Part shown: in pieces, positions 34,801 to 44,042 of the stretch
Layout: each line of letters starts with the position of its first letter
Position numbering within the stretch: the stretch's first letter is position 1
Assembly: GCF_001904725.1 (NCBI RefSeq)
Contig: NZ_MRCE01000011.1
Coordinates: forward strand, 124,001-188,000
Length of the DNA stretch: 64,000 bases
Direction of reading: 5' to 3'
Origin: Phormidium ambiguum IAM M-71
Lineage (GTDB): Bacteria > Cyanobacteriota > Cyanobacteriia > Cyanobacteriales > Aerosakkonemataceae
Notes under the pieces: generated by a model
Told to the model about the DNA's origin: nothing
Seen by the model: the letters and a program-made list of their open reading frames with translations, nothing else
The model's database searches: none
Made by a program: the position numbers and the translations under genes

Positions 34801-36165
34801 CTAACTTACAACTCTACGATTTAAAAGTTCAGCTACTTGAGTATGAACAACTTCATTTAGCCAATAATTATGATAGTTAGTGTAATTATTATTGATTTCA
34901 ATGGCAATATCCTGAATTGCTGGGTGATTACCAAATAAAGGATTGATGGGAAAAGCCGATAAATCATCCATACTATAAAACACTTTCCAAATAATTTCTG
35001 TACTTTGTTCGGGAATACCTATTTCATCAACTGATAAAGTTTGTTCATTGGCAAAAGTATTTACTACTCTCTGAGAGTTTAGTAATAAAATTGGTAGGGA
35101 GGATGCCATACTGACGATCGATCCTAGTTCTAAATATTTTTTCTGGGCAGCAAGCCGCCAAAATAAATACTGTTCTACAGTTTCTTGTTTCTCGTCTGCC
35201 AAAATTGGACTGCTAATAATTGTTGGTTCTTTAGCTTGCTCAGGATCGTTTTTGATTCGTTCACTAGTTTGGGAAAATAATCCGTGTAAGAAATCGTTAA
35301 CTATATTTGTGCCTAAACCGCTGCTAACTGTGTGTAACCTGAGTTTGATGTTTGCTTCTTCTCTAGATATTGATTTTTCGATTTGATGATGATATTTTTC
35401 TAATAATTCAAATATTTGTCGGTAAACTGCTAATTGGAGGGCAATTTTTCCTTCTATTCCACTATAGTAAATAACTTCACCAATACCTTGTAACCAGATT
35501 AAGTTTTGTAGGGGTTGGACTAGCGATCGCCACCAAGGTTGTAAGCTAGTATTATTAGTTAAAATATGCGAAGAATTTTGTGTTTTCACTCTAAAATTTA
35601 ATTGTTGAGCAATAAAAAATTCAGCTTTACTCAATCTCTCGTCTAATCTTGCTTCATCTGTATTTTCCTGATAATGTCCCCAATTTACTGAGATAATTTC
35701 ATCAATTCGCTCAGCTAATTTATGCTGTTTTTTAACTGGTTCCCACAGTAAATCATACAGTCTCGTTTCCGCAAAGTTATCATTACTGGGAATTACACCA
35801 TGTACAAACAGCAAGATATTAATAGTTTTAGTTTTGACATTTTTCGGTTCATTTTTAATACTAAATTCACTAGGTCGTCGGATGATAAAATCTTTTAATC
35901 CCTCTGGTTCTTCGTATTCAGTTGTTACAGTTTTGACCACAGCATCAGGACTGCCTCGGTAACACCAACGAATTATTGCTTCAACAAGTTCCTGGTTTCC
36001 TTCAAACACAGCTTCTACCCGTCCATCCGGTATTTCTTCTACCCAACCGCCAATTCCCCATTGGTTTGCTTTGTCCCAAGTGGCTAGGCGATAACCGACT
36101 CCATGAACGGTTCCGGTAATGAAGACGTGCGCTCTGACTCTTTCTGATGGTGACTGTTTTTCCAT
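34801..36165 (-). CDS. Degenerate acylphosphatase fused to alpha/beta-hydrolase-like domain
   Basis: The 454-residue protein has an acylphosphatase domain at 8-98 and an alpha/beta-hydrolase-like domain at about 115-450. In the first, the arginine is kept (R26) but the catalytic asparagine is glutamate (E44, GWVEE). In the second, the oxyanion segment FVHGV is kept. The nucleophile motif, usually GHSLG, reads SSGLG at 281-285, so the serine position is glycine. Later aspartate (MDDLSAFPI) and histidine (NYHNYW) candidates remain. Both domains therefore look catalytically inactive, perhaps acting as a binding or regulatory partner for the normal acylphosphatase six bases downstream. Confidence 0.75.
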   Translation of the reverse strand: MEKQSPSERVRAHVFITGTVHGVGYRLATWDKANQWGIGGWVEEIPDGRVEAVFEGNQELVEAIIRWCYRGSPDAVVKTVTTEYEEPEGLKDFIIRRPSEFSIKNEPKNVKTKTINILLFVHGVIPSNDNFAETRLYDLLWEPVKKQHKLAERIDEIISVNWGHYQENTDEARLDERLSKAEFFIAQQLNFRVKTQNSSHILTNNTSLQPWWRSLVQPLQNLIWLQGIGEVIYYSGIEGKIALQLAVYRQIFELLEKYHHQIEKSISREEANIKLRLHTVSSGLGTNIVNDFLHGLFSQTSERIKNDPEQAKEPTIISSPILADEKQETVEQYLFWRLAAQKKYLELGSIVSMASSLPILLLNSQRVVNTFANEQTLSVDEIGIPEQSTEIIWKVFYSMDDLSAFPINPLFGNHPAIQDIAIEINNNYTNYHNYWLNEVVHTQVAELLNRRVVS

Positions 36166-36232
36166 GTAATTTATATTAACTAACTCCGAGCAATTAGTTG
36201 TTTTTTCACTTTAGCATTAAGAGGTTACATTA

Positions 36233-36793
36233 ATGTTTTCTTTAGATTTTCTGAATTTTTTTCACAAGCTGACTTGGCGTATTTATACAGCTTTCTTCAC
36301 ATTCCCAACAATTCAAGAGTGGCTAACTGTGATTATATTCTTACTCATCCTAACTCTTTTTTCTTTACCTATTGGTTTATGGTGTAACTTCCTAAAATTT
36401 GAAAGATTGAAAGCATCAAAAAAAATAATTTTCAGTATTGTAGCAGGTTCTCTATTAACACCTGCTATTTCCGAAGAGCTATTTTTTCGAGTTTTACTAA
36501 TTCCTCATCCCCAAGAAAATCTGACAACAACAGCAATCTGGTTATGGGGAAGTATGAGTTTAGTACTTTTTATTATTTATCATCCACTAAATGGTGTAAC
36601 TTTCTTTCCTGCTGGGCGCGAAACATTTTTTAATCCTGTTTTTTTGTTACAAGCGGCAGTTTTAGGAATAGTTTGTAGTGTTGTTTACTTACAAAGTGGT
36701 TCTCTGTGGTTGCCAGTAATTATTCATTGGTTAGTTGTAGTAGTTTGGTTACTATTTTTAGGAGGATATAAACAATTGCATGGCGAAGTTTAA
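36233..36793 (+). CDS. CPBP intramembrane glutamic endopeptidase
   Basis: The 186-residue membrane protein has about five helices. The catalytic EExxxR motif is at E81-E82-R86 (SEELFFR) and a second motif with histidine is in VIIHWLVVV near residue 168. It belongs to the CPBP/Rce1 family, which cleaves within membranes and includes CAAX prenyl proteases, bacteriocin-immunity proteins and, in cyanobacteria, several uncharacterised members. The substrate is unknown. It diverges from the acylphosphatase fusion gene with 67 bp between the starts. Confidence 0.85.
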   Translation: MFSLDFLNFFHKLTWRIYTAFFTFPTIQEWLTVIIFLLILTLFSLPIGLWCNFLKFERLKASKKIIFSIVAGSLLTPAISEELFFRVLLIPHPQENLTTTAIWLWGSMSLVLFIIYHPLNGVTFFPAGRETFFNPVFLLQAAVLGIVCSVVYLQSGSLWLPVIIHWLVVVVWLLFLGGYKQLHGEV

Positions 36794-36854
36794 TTAGCTA
36801 AAATCAGAGTCATAGAATTTCCTATTAACCCATTACATTTTTAACTACATCACT

Positions 36855-37499
36855 ATGATGACTACTACTTTCAACAAAAGTGCTAACCGAGTTTTGCTAG
36901 AGAACATTAGCTGGCAAACATATCAAGATCTGTTGCTAGATTGTGCAGAACAACCAGGAATTCGCTTGACTTATGACCAAGGTAAATTAGAAATTATGAC
37001 ACCGTTAGATCCTCATGAAAGTTCCAAAAAGCTGATGGGTAGGTTTGTGGAAGCAGCAACAGAAGAATTAAATATAGAAATTCGTAGCTTGGGGTCAAGA
37101 ACTTGTCAAAGGAAAGATTTAGCGAGGGGATTAGAACCAGATCAATGTTACTACATTCAAAATGAACGAATTGTTAGAGGTATAGAGCAAATCGATCTGA
37201 ATGAATACCCACCTCCTGATTTAGTAATTGAAATTGATATTACCAGTAGTTCAATGAATAGATTAGGAATTTATACAGCTTTAGGTGTTCCTGAAATTTG
37301 GCGTTATGATGATGGGCGGTTGATAATTTTGCGGTTAGAAGATGGGGAGTATATGGAGTGCGATCGATCTCCCAGTTTATCTCTGTTAACTCCCTCAGAA
37401 ATTATGCGGTTTTTAGAATTAGGAAAAACAATGGGAGAAACAAGTTTAATTCGGTTGTTTCGGGAATGGGTGAGAACTCAGGTGAAGGAAGGGGAGTGA
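36855..37499 (+). CDS. Uma2 family PD-(D/E)XK nuclease-like protein
   Basis: The 214-residue protein shows the Uma2 pattern abundant in cyanobacteria: LTYDQGKLEIMTPLDPHE, then RSLGSRTCQRKDLARGLEPD with the conserved EPDQCYYI, PPDLVIEIDI, and YTALGVPEIWRYD. The acidic residues of EPD and EID form the likely metal site of a restriction-endonuclease fold. The target is unknown; most genomes carry many copies and the biological role has not been settled. The start may be Met2. It follows the CPBP gene by 61 bp. Confidence 0.88.
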   Translation: MMTTTFNKSANRVLLENISWQTYQDLLLDCAEQPGIRLTYDQGKLEIMTPLDPHESSKKLMGRFVEAATEELNIEIRSLGSRTCQRKDLARGLEPDQCYYIQNERIVRGIEQIDLNEYPPPDLVIEIDITSSSMNRLGIYTALGVPEIWRYDDGRLIILRLEDGEYMECDRSPSLSLLTPSEIMRFLELGKTMGETSLIRLFREWVRTQVKEGE

Positions 37500-37523
37500 C
37501 AGTGACAGGCAGCGGAATGTAGA

Positions 37524-37640
37524 TTATAAATCTGGCTCATTCAATGGAGAAAAATATTTTGTTTCCTCGCAATATATCCAAGCAATACCATCTGGATCTT
37601 TTTCCTTCCTACCAGGTCTACTAAATAGGTAGTTGATATT
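37524..37640 (-). pseudogene. Possible C-terminal fragment of an unknown protein
   Basis: The minus-strand frame reads SRPGRKEKDPDGIAWIYCEE and ends TKYFSPLNEPDL before a stop at 37524-37526. The amino-acid composition looks protein-like, but there is no start, and it runs into the promoter of the M28 gene. I do not recognise the family; it could be a relic cut by the arrival of the neighbouring gene. Confidence 0.25.
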
Positions 37641-37657
37641 AATTTGGTATAAATCTG

Positions 37658-38503
37658 ATGAATTTAAAAGAACAATTACAAGAACATTTGACTCAAATTG
37701 TGCGCGATCGAGATCCTTACATTTCTTCAGCAGGTCATTTTTTTGTCCAGCAATATATCCGCGAACAATTCCAACAATGGGGAAATGTGGAAACTCACGA
37801 ATTTGCTGTTAGAGGTCAAACTCATCAAAATTTGATTTTAAATTTACCATCTTTAAGTAAGAATCAAGATAAATCTCCACCAATTTTAATTGGCGCACAT
37901 TATGATGCTGTGCCAAATTGTCCGGGTGCAGATGATAACGCTACAGGTGTTGCTGTATTGTTGGAATTAGCGAAAGCTTTTGCTGCTAAACCTTTGAAAT
38001 ATCCTGTGCGATTAGTTGCTTTTGATATGGAAGAATACGGTTTACTTGGTAGTCAGGAATATGCTGCTAAATTAAAGCGAGAAAACCAACGTTTGCGGCT
38101 GATGATTTCTTTGGAAATGTTGGGTTATTGTAATCATGCGCCTAACTCTCAACGTTACCCTGCGGGACTAGAAAGGTTTTACCCAAACACAGGTAATTTT
38201 ATTGCTTTAATTGGGAATTTAACAACTATTCCCGATTTAATTAAATTGAGTCGAAATATCCGCAAAAGTGGTACTCCTGCGGAATGGTTGCCTGTTCCAA
38301 ATCAAGGTAAAATTGTGCGGCAAACTCGCTTGAGCGATCATGCTCCTTTTTGGGATAATGGTTATCGCGCGATGATGATTACGGATACAGCTTTTATGCG
38401 AAATCCTCATTATCATCAAGTTAGCGATCGCATTGAAAATCTCGACCTAAATTTCCTCACTGGAGTTTGCCTGGGTTTAGAATTTGGCTTAAGAAAACTA
38501 TGA
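37658..38503 (+). CDS. M28 family zinc aminopeptidase-like protein
   Basis: The 281-residue protein has the two-zinc site of M28 peptidases: H81 and D83 (GAHYDAVP), D93 (GADDNATG), catalytic E125-E126 (DMEEYGLLGS), and a final histidine near residue 255 (NPHYHQVSD). It lacks a signal peptide, so it is cytoplasmic unless it has a longer start. It likely releases N-terminal amino acids, or acts like glutaminyl cyclase, which shares the fold. Its last Leu codon and stop overlap the convergent gene by six bases. Confidence 0.88.
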   Translation: MNLKEQLQEHLTQIVRDRDPYISSAGHFFVQQYIREQFQQWGNVETHEFAVRGQTHQNLILNLPSLSKNQDKSPPILIGAHYDAVPNCPGADDNATGVAVLLELAKAFAAKPLKYPVRLVAFDMEEYGLLGSQEYAAKLKRENQRLRLMISLEMLGYCNHAPNSQRYPAGLERFYPNTGNFIALIGNLTTIPDLIKLSRNIRKSGTPAEWLPVPNQGKIVRQTRLSDHAPFWDNGYRAMMITDTAFMRNPHYHQVSDRIENLDLNFLTGVCLGLEFGLRKL

Positions 38504-38986
38504 TTGATTTTGTTGAGATTTTTTCTCTATTTCCTCCCGATATTTTTCCAAATATAGCCGGATTCGATATAAACTTGTACCTTTAGCTAAGACGTTTTTC
38601 CAAATTTCTAGATTTTTTTTATCGACATTCCGGCCTAGCACTTCTTGATACATTTGGTTAATCGCTGCTTCTGCTTCTCGACTATAAGCAATATCACGGC
38701 GAATATCGCAAATAGTCCTGTATCGATCGAGTTCTTTTGTCCAAGTAACAATCCCGGAAAAATCAACTTCTCTCCCCAATACTTCAATGTAAATTTGATT
38801 AATTTGTTCAATGTCAGAAAGTTTTCCTAAATGACTTTGACGTTGCCGTTCTGTATTTCCTCTTAATATTGGAGAAAACAATTCTTGCCAACCGCAGTCC
38901 AGGGCTTGTACTGGGTTGGCTAAATTAATTGTTAACAAAAATGCAGAAGTAGCTATTATTAAGTGTGTAAATTTTTTCACTTTCAT
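38498..38986 (-). CDS. Secreted DUF4214-type protein, two repeats
   Basis: The 162-residue protein has a signal peptide (residues 1-28, ending VQALD). Two copies of the DUF4214 unit follow: IEVLGREVDFSGIVTWTKEL and YQEVLGRNVDKKNLEIWKNV, each followed by a helix with R and YSRE/YLEK. DUF4214 modules occur in exported, often glycan- or phycobilisome-linker-like proteins; their role is unclear. It lies 17 bp downstream of a paralogue on the same strand, so the two form an operon from tandem duplication. Its stop overlaps the M28 gene. Confidence 0.78.
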   Translation of the reverse strand: MKVKKFTHLIIATSAFLLTINLANPVQALDCGWQELFSPILRGNTERQRQSHLGKLSDIEQINQIYIEVLGREVDFSGIVTWTKELDRYRTICDIRRDIAYSREAEAAINQMYQEVLGRNVDKKNLEIWKNVLAKGTSLYRIRLYLEKYREEIEKKSQQNQS

Positions 38987-39003
38987 TTGTACTTCTGTTT
39001 AAT

Positions 39004-39558
39004 TTAATATCTTCTGCCTCTGGCTTCTGGACTGCGTTCAATTGAACGTTGCACATCACGCAAGCTTCTGCCTCTAGCTAATTCTGATTGCCAAGTTCTT
39101 AACCCATTTCGGTCTACATTTCTTCCCAACACTCGCCGATAAATATTGTTAATTTCATCTGCGGCTTCTCGACTGTAGGCAAGTTCGCGGCGAACATAAC
39201 TCAACGATCTACCTCTTTGTAGTTCTCTTGACCAAGTTCTTAGCCCTTCATTATCAGCATTTCTGCCTAAAACTTGGCGATAAAGTCGGTTAATTTCATC
39301 ATAATACTGAGAACGTCGTCCGCGATCGTCCCAATCCCGATCGTACCTGTCTCGATTGTATCTATCTCGATCGTATCGATCGTAATCATATCTTTGTTTA
39401 TTTCTTAATTCTGAATTGTTGCTCTTTTGATCGTGCAAACTGACATAATTTTTTTCTTTCTTAAGAATATCTTGAGCATTAACTGATTCTGCTAAACTAA
39501 AATATGTTAATGAAATCATAATTGCTAATGCTACTCTAGTAACTAACGTTAATCTCAT
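39004..39558 (-). CDS. Secreted DUF4214-type protein with Arg-Asp-Tyr-rich linker
   Basis: The 184-residue protein has a signal peptide (residues 1-29, ending ESVNA). A low-complexity linker near 50-85 is made of Y-D-R-D-R repeats. Two DUF4214 units follow: YRQVLGRNADNEGLRTWSRE and YRRVLGRNVDRNGLRTWQSE, each with a following R-S helix. The linker carries many CGATCG sequences and may have grown by repeat slippage. It is the upstream member of the operon with the gene at 38498. Confidence 0.8.
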   Translation of the reverse strand: MRLTLVTRVALAIMISLTYFSLAESVNAQDILKKEKNYVSLHDQKSNNSELRNKQRYDYDRYDRDRYNRDRYDRDWDDRGRRSQYYDEINRLYRQVLGRNADNEGLRTWSRELQRGRSLSYVRRELAYSREAADEINNIYRRVLGRNVDRNGLRTWQSELARGRSLRDVQRSIERSPEARGRRY

Positions 39559-39743
39559 GCTTCTATCCTTCAGAAATCAGAATTATCTAATTTGAGTTTA
39601 AATTATTTGTGTGAATCAGACTGTTTTCTTTTAGATTCTTATCAGCATCTAACCAGTTGCCTGAAATTCAGTTGCGACTTGACTTTCTTAAAAATAAATC
39701 GTATGCTTACATTAAGCACGCTAAGTAATTCTTAGGAGGCTAA

Positions 39744-40211
39744 ATGCCTACTCCATTTGTGGAACAGAAATTATCAAGGGGGTGGCAAGAGGTTTTAGCG
39801 CCGCACGGTATGGGCTACCGAATCAAGCTACTATCTCAACTGCTAGCACGTAAATTTCAAGAACGACTGGAACCTTACGGTTTAACGCCCTTTCACTGGG
39901 TTGTGTTGTGTTGTTTATGGCAGGAGGATGGTTTAGCAACTTCCAGCATAGGTGAAAAGCTGCAACAGGTGGGAGGGACTTTGACGGGAGTGCTCGATCG
40001 CATGGAACAGAGGGGATTAGTGCGTCGAGAACGAGACACCCGCGATCGTCGAGTTTGGCGAATTTGGTTAACGGATGCGGGAAAAGAGTTAATGCTGGTC
40101 TTACCTCCAATCGCTGTAGAATTGCGAGAAGAAGCTTTTCAAGGCATCTCCGACTCTCAGCGCCAACAACTTTCCGATATGCTGGATTTAGCGATCGCAA
40201 ATCTTTCCTAA
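39744..40211 (+). CDS. MarR family transcriptional regulator
   Basis: The 155-residue protein has the MarR winged helix: LLSQLLARKFQERLEPYGLT as helix 1, then helix-turn-helix SSIGEKLQQVGGTLTGVLDR and the wing LVRRERDTRDRRVWRIWLTD. A C-terminal helix allows dimerisation. It probably represses a nearby gene and responds to a small molecule. The aldo/keto reductase gene 170 bp downstream, on the same strand, is the nearest candidate target. Confidence 0.9.
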   Translation: MPTPFVEQKLSRGWQEVLAPHGMGYRIKLLSQLLARKFQERLEPYGLTPFHWVVLCCLWQEDGLATSSIGEKLQQVGGTLTGVLDRMEQRGLVRRERDTRDRRVWRIWLTDAGKELMLVLPPIAVELREEAFQGISDSQRQQLSDMLDLAIANLS

Positions 40212-40381
40212 ATATATTATCGGAAGATTGGTTAAATTCATTGAGAAATAATGCTCTTGCCATTTATTTTTTGTCAAAAATTACGTATATAAAATAAATT
40301 AATTTTTAACTAAAACATAATAACTATAAGTAAAAAATTTATTTTTTCGTTACCCTCTAATTAGTAGCGATTTCTAGAACT

Positions 40382-41371
40382 ATGAAATACCATCAATTAG
40401 GCAAAAGTTCTTTGAATGTTTCCACTATCGGACTAGGGTGTATGGGAATGTCCGAATTTTATGTGGGTGGCGATGAACAAGAGTCAATTGCTACCATCCA
40501 TCGGGCGCTAGATTTGGGAATAAATTTCCTCGACACTGCTGATATGTATGGGGTAGGAAAAAATGAAGAATTGGTGGGAAAGGCAATTAAAAATCGGCGG
40601 GACGAAGTAATTTTAGCTACTAAGTTTGGTAATGTGCGATCGCCTGATGGTGGTTTTTTAGGAGTTAATGGCACACCGGAATATGTCCGCCAAGCTTGTG
40701 ATGCTAGTCTGCAACGTTTGGGTATAGATGTCATCGATCTTTATTATCAACATCGAGTCGATCCAAACGTACCAATTGAAGAAACTGTTGGCGCAATGGC
40801 AGAGTTAGTGCAAGCAGGAAAGGTACGTTTTTTAGGACTTTCGGAAGCTGCGCCGGGAACAATTCGACGGGCAAATTCGGTACATCAAATCACAGCTTTG
40901 CAAACAGAATATTCTCTTTGGACACGCGATCCTGAAGACGAAATTTTACCAACTTGTCGAGAATTAGAAATTGCTTTTGTTGCTTATAGTCCTTTAGGTA
41001 GAGGTTTTTTAACCGGACAAATTAAAAGTATCGATGATTTAGCACCTGATGATTGGCGACGCTTTTCTCCTCGCTTTCAAGGAGAAAACTTTCAAAAGAA
41101 TTTAGACTTAGTGCAGAAAATTACAGAATTAGCTAAAGAAAAGGGTTGTCAACCTTCTCAAATTGCTTTAGCTTGGCTGTTAGCCCAAGGAGAAGATATT
41201 GTGCCGATTCCAGGTACAAAAAGAGTCAAATATTTAGAAGAAAATGTGGCAGCGGCGGAAAAAGTTGTTTTAACTTTAGGTGAGTTGGAGACGATCGATC
41301 GCATTGCGCCCAAAAATGTTGCTTCAGGAGAACGTTACCCAGAATCGTCCATGAAAGCTGTTAACCTCTAA
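40382..41371 (+). CDS. Aldo/keto reductase
   Basis: The 329-residue NADPH-dependent oxidoreductase has the AKR tetrad D51, Y56, K81 and H124 (DTADMYG, TKFGN, YQHR). The late segment [18 protein letters not shown] is the phosphate-binding loop. It is an (alpha/beta)8 barrel of the YajO/YakC-like subgroup acting on aldehydes or ketones. Length and motifs are complete. A clear terminator follows at 41410. It lies downstream of a MarR gene and could be under its control. Confidence 0.93.
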   Translation: MKYHQLGKSSLNVSTIGLGCMGMSEFYVGGDEQESIATIHRALDLGINFLDTADMYGVGKNEELVGKAIKNRRDEVILATKFGNVRSPDGGFLGVNGTPEYVRQACDASLQRLGIDVIDLYYQHRVDPNVPIEETVGAMAELVQAGKVRFLGLSEAAPGTIRRANSVHQITALQTEYSLWTRDPEDEILPTCRELEIAFVAYSPLGRGFLTGQIKSIDDLAPDDWRRFSPRFQGENFQKNLDLVQKITELAKEKGCQPSQIALAWLLAQGEDIVPIPGTKRVKYLEENVAAAEKVVLTLGELETIDRIAPKNVASGERYPESSMKAVNL

Positions 41372-41409
41372 CCTAAGATATAATATCTTCTTTCGTTAAT
41401 TAGACATAA

Positions 41410-41447
41410 TGTAGAGATGTTATATTTGACATCTCTATATTTTTTTT
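41410..41447 (+). terminator. Rho-independent terminator of the aldo/keto reductase gene
   Basis: TAGAGATGT (41412-41420) pairs with ACATCTCTA (41429-41437), followed by TATTTTTTTT. It is about 40 bp past the stop codon. Confidence 0.9.
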
Positions 41448-41539
41448 ATTCTAACTAAAGTCATAAATTAGCTTTTAGACTGCTCACAAAAACTGACTTT
41501 TAAGTAATAATTGAAGAAATATTAAGCTAACAAACAAGC

Positions 41540-42820
41540 ATGACTATTATCGCCAAAAAGCTAATTCCTAATTTACCAGCTTTTAAGTCACGAAATTATC
41601 GCCTGTTCTTTAGCGGACAAGGTTTATCATTAATTGGTAGTTGGATGACTCAAGTTGCCTCAATTTGGCTAGTTTATCAGCTATCAACATCACCTTGGTT
41701 ATTAGGAATAGTCGGATTTGCTAGCCAAGTACCTAGTGTAATATTCCTCCCAATTGCCGGGGTATTTGTCGAAAAATGGAATCGCCATCGCGTGATTATT
41801 GCCACACAAATACTATCAATGATTCAATCTTTAACTTTGGCAGTTTTAACCCTAACGGGAGTGATTAATATTTGGCAATTAATTTTTCTCAGTTTATTTC
41901 AAGGTACAGTAAATGCTTTTGATGCGCCAGCACGTCAGGCTTTTGTATCAGAGATTGTGGAAAAGAGAGATGATTTAGCAAATGCGATCGCTCTCAATTC
42001 TGCTATGTTTAATGGAGCCAGATTAATCGGTCCCGCTATTGCCGGAATCATCCTAGCAACAATTGGAGCAGGTTATTGTTTTCTCATCGATGGACTTAGC
42101 TACATTGCCGTAATTTTTGCCTTATTAGCAATGAAACTAAAACCCCATACTGTCGCCTTAAATCTGAAGGGTAACTCCTTGCAAAGATTAAAAGAAGGAT
42201 TTGTTTATACTTTCAGTTTCCCTCCGATTCGAGCAATCATTTTACTATTAGCCTTAGTCAGTTTCATGGGAATGCAATATACAATTTTAGCACCCATCTT
42301 TGCTACAAAAATTTTAAATGGCGGCCCTGATGCTTTAGGATTTTTAATGGCAGCATCGGGAATTGGTGCATTAGTAGGTGCTGTATATCTCAGTATGCGA
42401 AAAAGTGTAGTTGGACTTGGTAAAATCATTGCCTATTCTCCCACAATTATGGGAATTGGTTTAGTTGCATTTGGCTTATCCCGTGTCTTGTGGTTTTCCC
42501 TACTCATGATGTTTGTAATTGGGTTAGGTTTTATTTTGCAATTCGCCTCCAGCAATACCTTACTACAAACAATTGTTGAAGATGACAAAAGAGCCAGAGT
42601 CCTCAGTATTTACACATTAGCATTTTTTGGTGTGATACCTTTTGGTAACTTATTTGCTGGCGGATTAGCCAATTATATTGGTGCGCCTAATACAGTCATA
42701 ATCAGTGGAATATTTTGTATTTTAGGTTCGTTAATTTTTGCGCGACAATTACCCCAACTTAAACCATTTGTACATCCAATCTATGTAAGGATGGGTATCA
42801 TTCCTCAGCCTAAAAATTAA
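41540..42820 (+). CDS. MFS transporter (MFS_3/EntS-like)
   Basis: The 426-residue protein has 12 predicted membrane helices and opens FKSRNYRLFFSGQGLSLIGSW, typical of the EntS-like exporters. It also has VEKWNRHRVIIATQ (loop 2-3 signature) and FDAPARQAFVSEIVEKRDDL, a marker of this subfamily. It probably exports a small molecule such as a siderophore or drug; the substrate cannot be named. It stands between two terminator-bounded genes and appears monocistronic. Confidence 0.88.
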   Translation: MTIIAKKLIPNLPAFKSRNYRLFFSGQGLSLIGSWMTQVASIWLVYQLSTSPWLLGIVGFASQVPSVIFLPIAGVFVEKWNRHRVIIATQILSMIQSLTLAVLTLTGVINIWQLIFLSLFQGTVNAFDAPARQAFVSEIVEKRDDLANAIALNSAMFNGARLIGPAIAGIILATIGAGYCFLIDGLSYIAVIFALLAMKLKPHTVALNLKGNSLQRLKEGFVYTFSFPPIRAIILLLALVSFMGMQYTILAPIFATKILNGGPDALGFLMAASGIGALVGAVYLSMRKSVVGLGKIIAYSPTIMGIGLVAFGLSRVLWFSLLMMFVIGLGFILQFASSNTLLQTIVEDDKRARVLSIYTLAFFGVIPFGNLFAGGLANYIGAPNTVIISGIFCILGSLIFARQLPQLKPFVHPIYVRMGIIPQPKN

Positions 42821-42900
42821 AAAAATTGTGTGAAAATCATTGACGGATTAAAGCCTTGCTTATAATCATCAATGATTTTAATTGGCGACACATAAATAAT

Positions 42901-43650
42901 ATGGAAAGTTCTGTAAATTCATCTCCAGTCTTTCAACGTCACTTACCTTTAGAAGGTAGTTACAATATTCGGGATATTGGCGGTTATATTACTTTTGATG
43001 GTTATCAAACACGCTGGAAAACAATTCTGCGTTCAGATAGTTTGCATCGTCTCACACCAGAGAGTCAACAAACATTAATTGATTATGGGGTGAAAACCAT
43101 TATTGACTTACGTTATAGTTCTGAAGTGCAGCAAAAACCTAGTGTGTTTGCTGAATCAAGCCAAATCAAATATCTGAATATTCCTTTGTTTGGTGATGAA
43201 CTTTTAGAACGGTTAAAACTGCTCAATAATCAAGCAGAACAATATTATGTTTGGTTAGATAGCTGCCAAGAACACTTTCGGAAAATTATCGAAACTATTA
43301 TCCAAAATTTCCCATCACCAACTCTAATTCATTGTACTGGAGGAAAGGATCGCACTGGTTTAACTATTGCTTTATTACTGAGTGTGGCAAAAGTACCAGT
43401 AAATACTATTGTGGAAGATTTCGTTTTAAGTGGAGATTATCTCGCACCAATGTTTGCGCCTTTTTTACCGAAAGCGAGAGAACTTGGTTATGCTTATATG
43501 TTTGAATGTCGTGCAGAAACTTTGTTAGATACTTTTAAATATTTAGACCAAAAATATGGGGGAGCAATTGGTTATTTGCAGACAATTGGGTTAACAAATG
43601 AGCAAATAAGCATCTTGCGCGATTTTATCGTGGAAAAGCAGCTAAATTAG
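42901..43650 (+). CDS. Tyrosine-protein phosphatase (IphP/SIW14-like)
   Basis: The 249-residue protein has the dual-specificity/tyrosine phosphatase active site H-C145-x5-R151 (HCTGGKDRTG) and the N-terminal conserved NIRDIGGY. The general-acid region is in IPLFGDELLE. The open frame begins at a TTG at 42856, but the ATG at 42901 is the normal start for this family. It resembles lipid- and protein-phosphatases of the IphP type, first described in cyanobacteria. No signal peptide is seen. Confidence 0.88.
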   Translation: MESSVNSSPVFQRHLPLEGSYNIRDIGGYITFDGYQTRWKTILRSDSLHRLTPESQQTLIDYGVKTIIDLRYSSEVQQKPSVFAESSQIKYLNIPLFGDELLERLKLLNNQAEQYYVWLDSCQEHFRKIIETIIQNFPSPTLIHCTGGKDRTGLTIALLLSVAKVPVNTIVEDFVLSGDYLAPMFAPFLPKARELGYAYMFECRAETLLDTFKYLDQKYGGAIGYLQTIGLTNEQISILRDFIVEKQLN

Positions 43651-43724
43651 TCAAACTGGTTTAATGATTACTTGTTTTCACCTCTAAAATATAATTACTA
43701 ATACTCGAATGAGTGACGTAAGCC

Positions 43725-44042
43725 ATGACTCAAACACCAAGAAAAATTCCCCGTCGTCGAGGCAGACTATTCCCAGAATTCACAATACCGCCAGAAGAAC
43801 TAGCCAGACGTAAAGCCGAAAAAGATGCGCGATGTCAGAAAAGTAGGGTAATTTTTGAACAAGTTCGCCCTCAATTGATAAATGACCATTACAATTGGTT
43901 CATTATTATTGAACCAAATAGCGGTGATTATTTTATCGATCCTGATGAAGAAGTAGCGGTTCAAAAAGCGCGTCAAAAGTATTCTAGTGGCTGGCTTGTG
44001 ACTTTCCGAATTAATGAGACAGGAGCCTGTGGCATGATATGA
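43725..44042 (+). CDS. Small basic protein paired with an aspartyl-protease gene
   Basis: The 105-residue protein has a strongly basic N-terminus (RKIPRRRGRLFP), a helix (EELARRKAEKDARC) and a core WFIIIEPNSGDYFIDPDEEV with QKARQKYSSG. I do not recognise a named domain; it resembles small cyanobacterial proteins always found upstream of a retropepsin-like gene. It overlaps that gene by four bases (ATGA), which implies translational coupling. The pair could form a toxin-antitoxin-like or protease-partner module, but that is inference. Confidence 0.75.
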   Translation: MTQTPRKIPRRRGRLFPEFTIPPEELARRKAEKDARCQKSRVIFEQVRPQLINDHYNWFIIIEPNSGDYFIDPDEEVAVQKARQKYSSGWLVTFRINETGACGMI

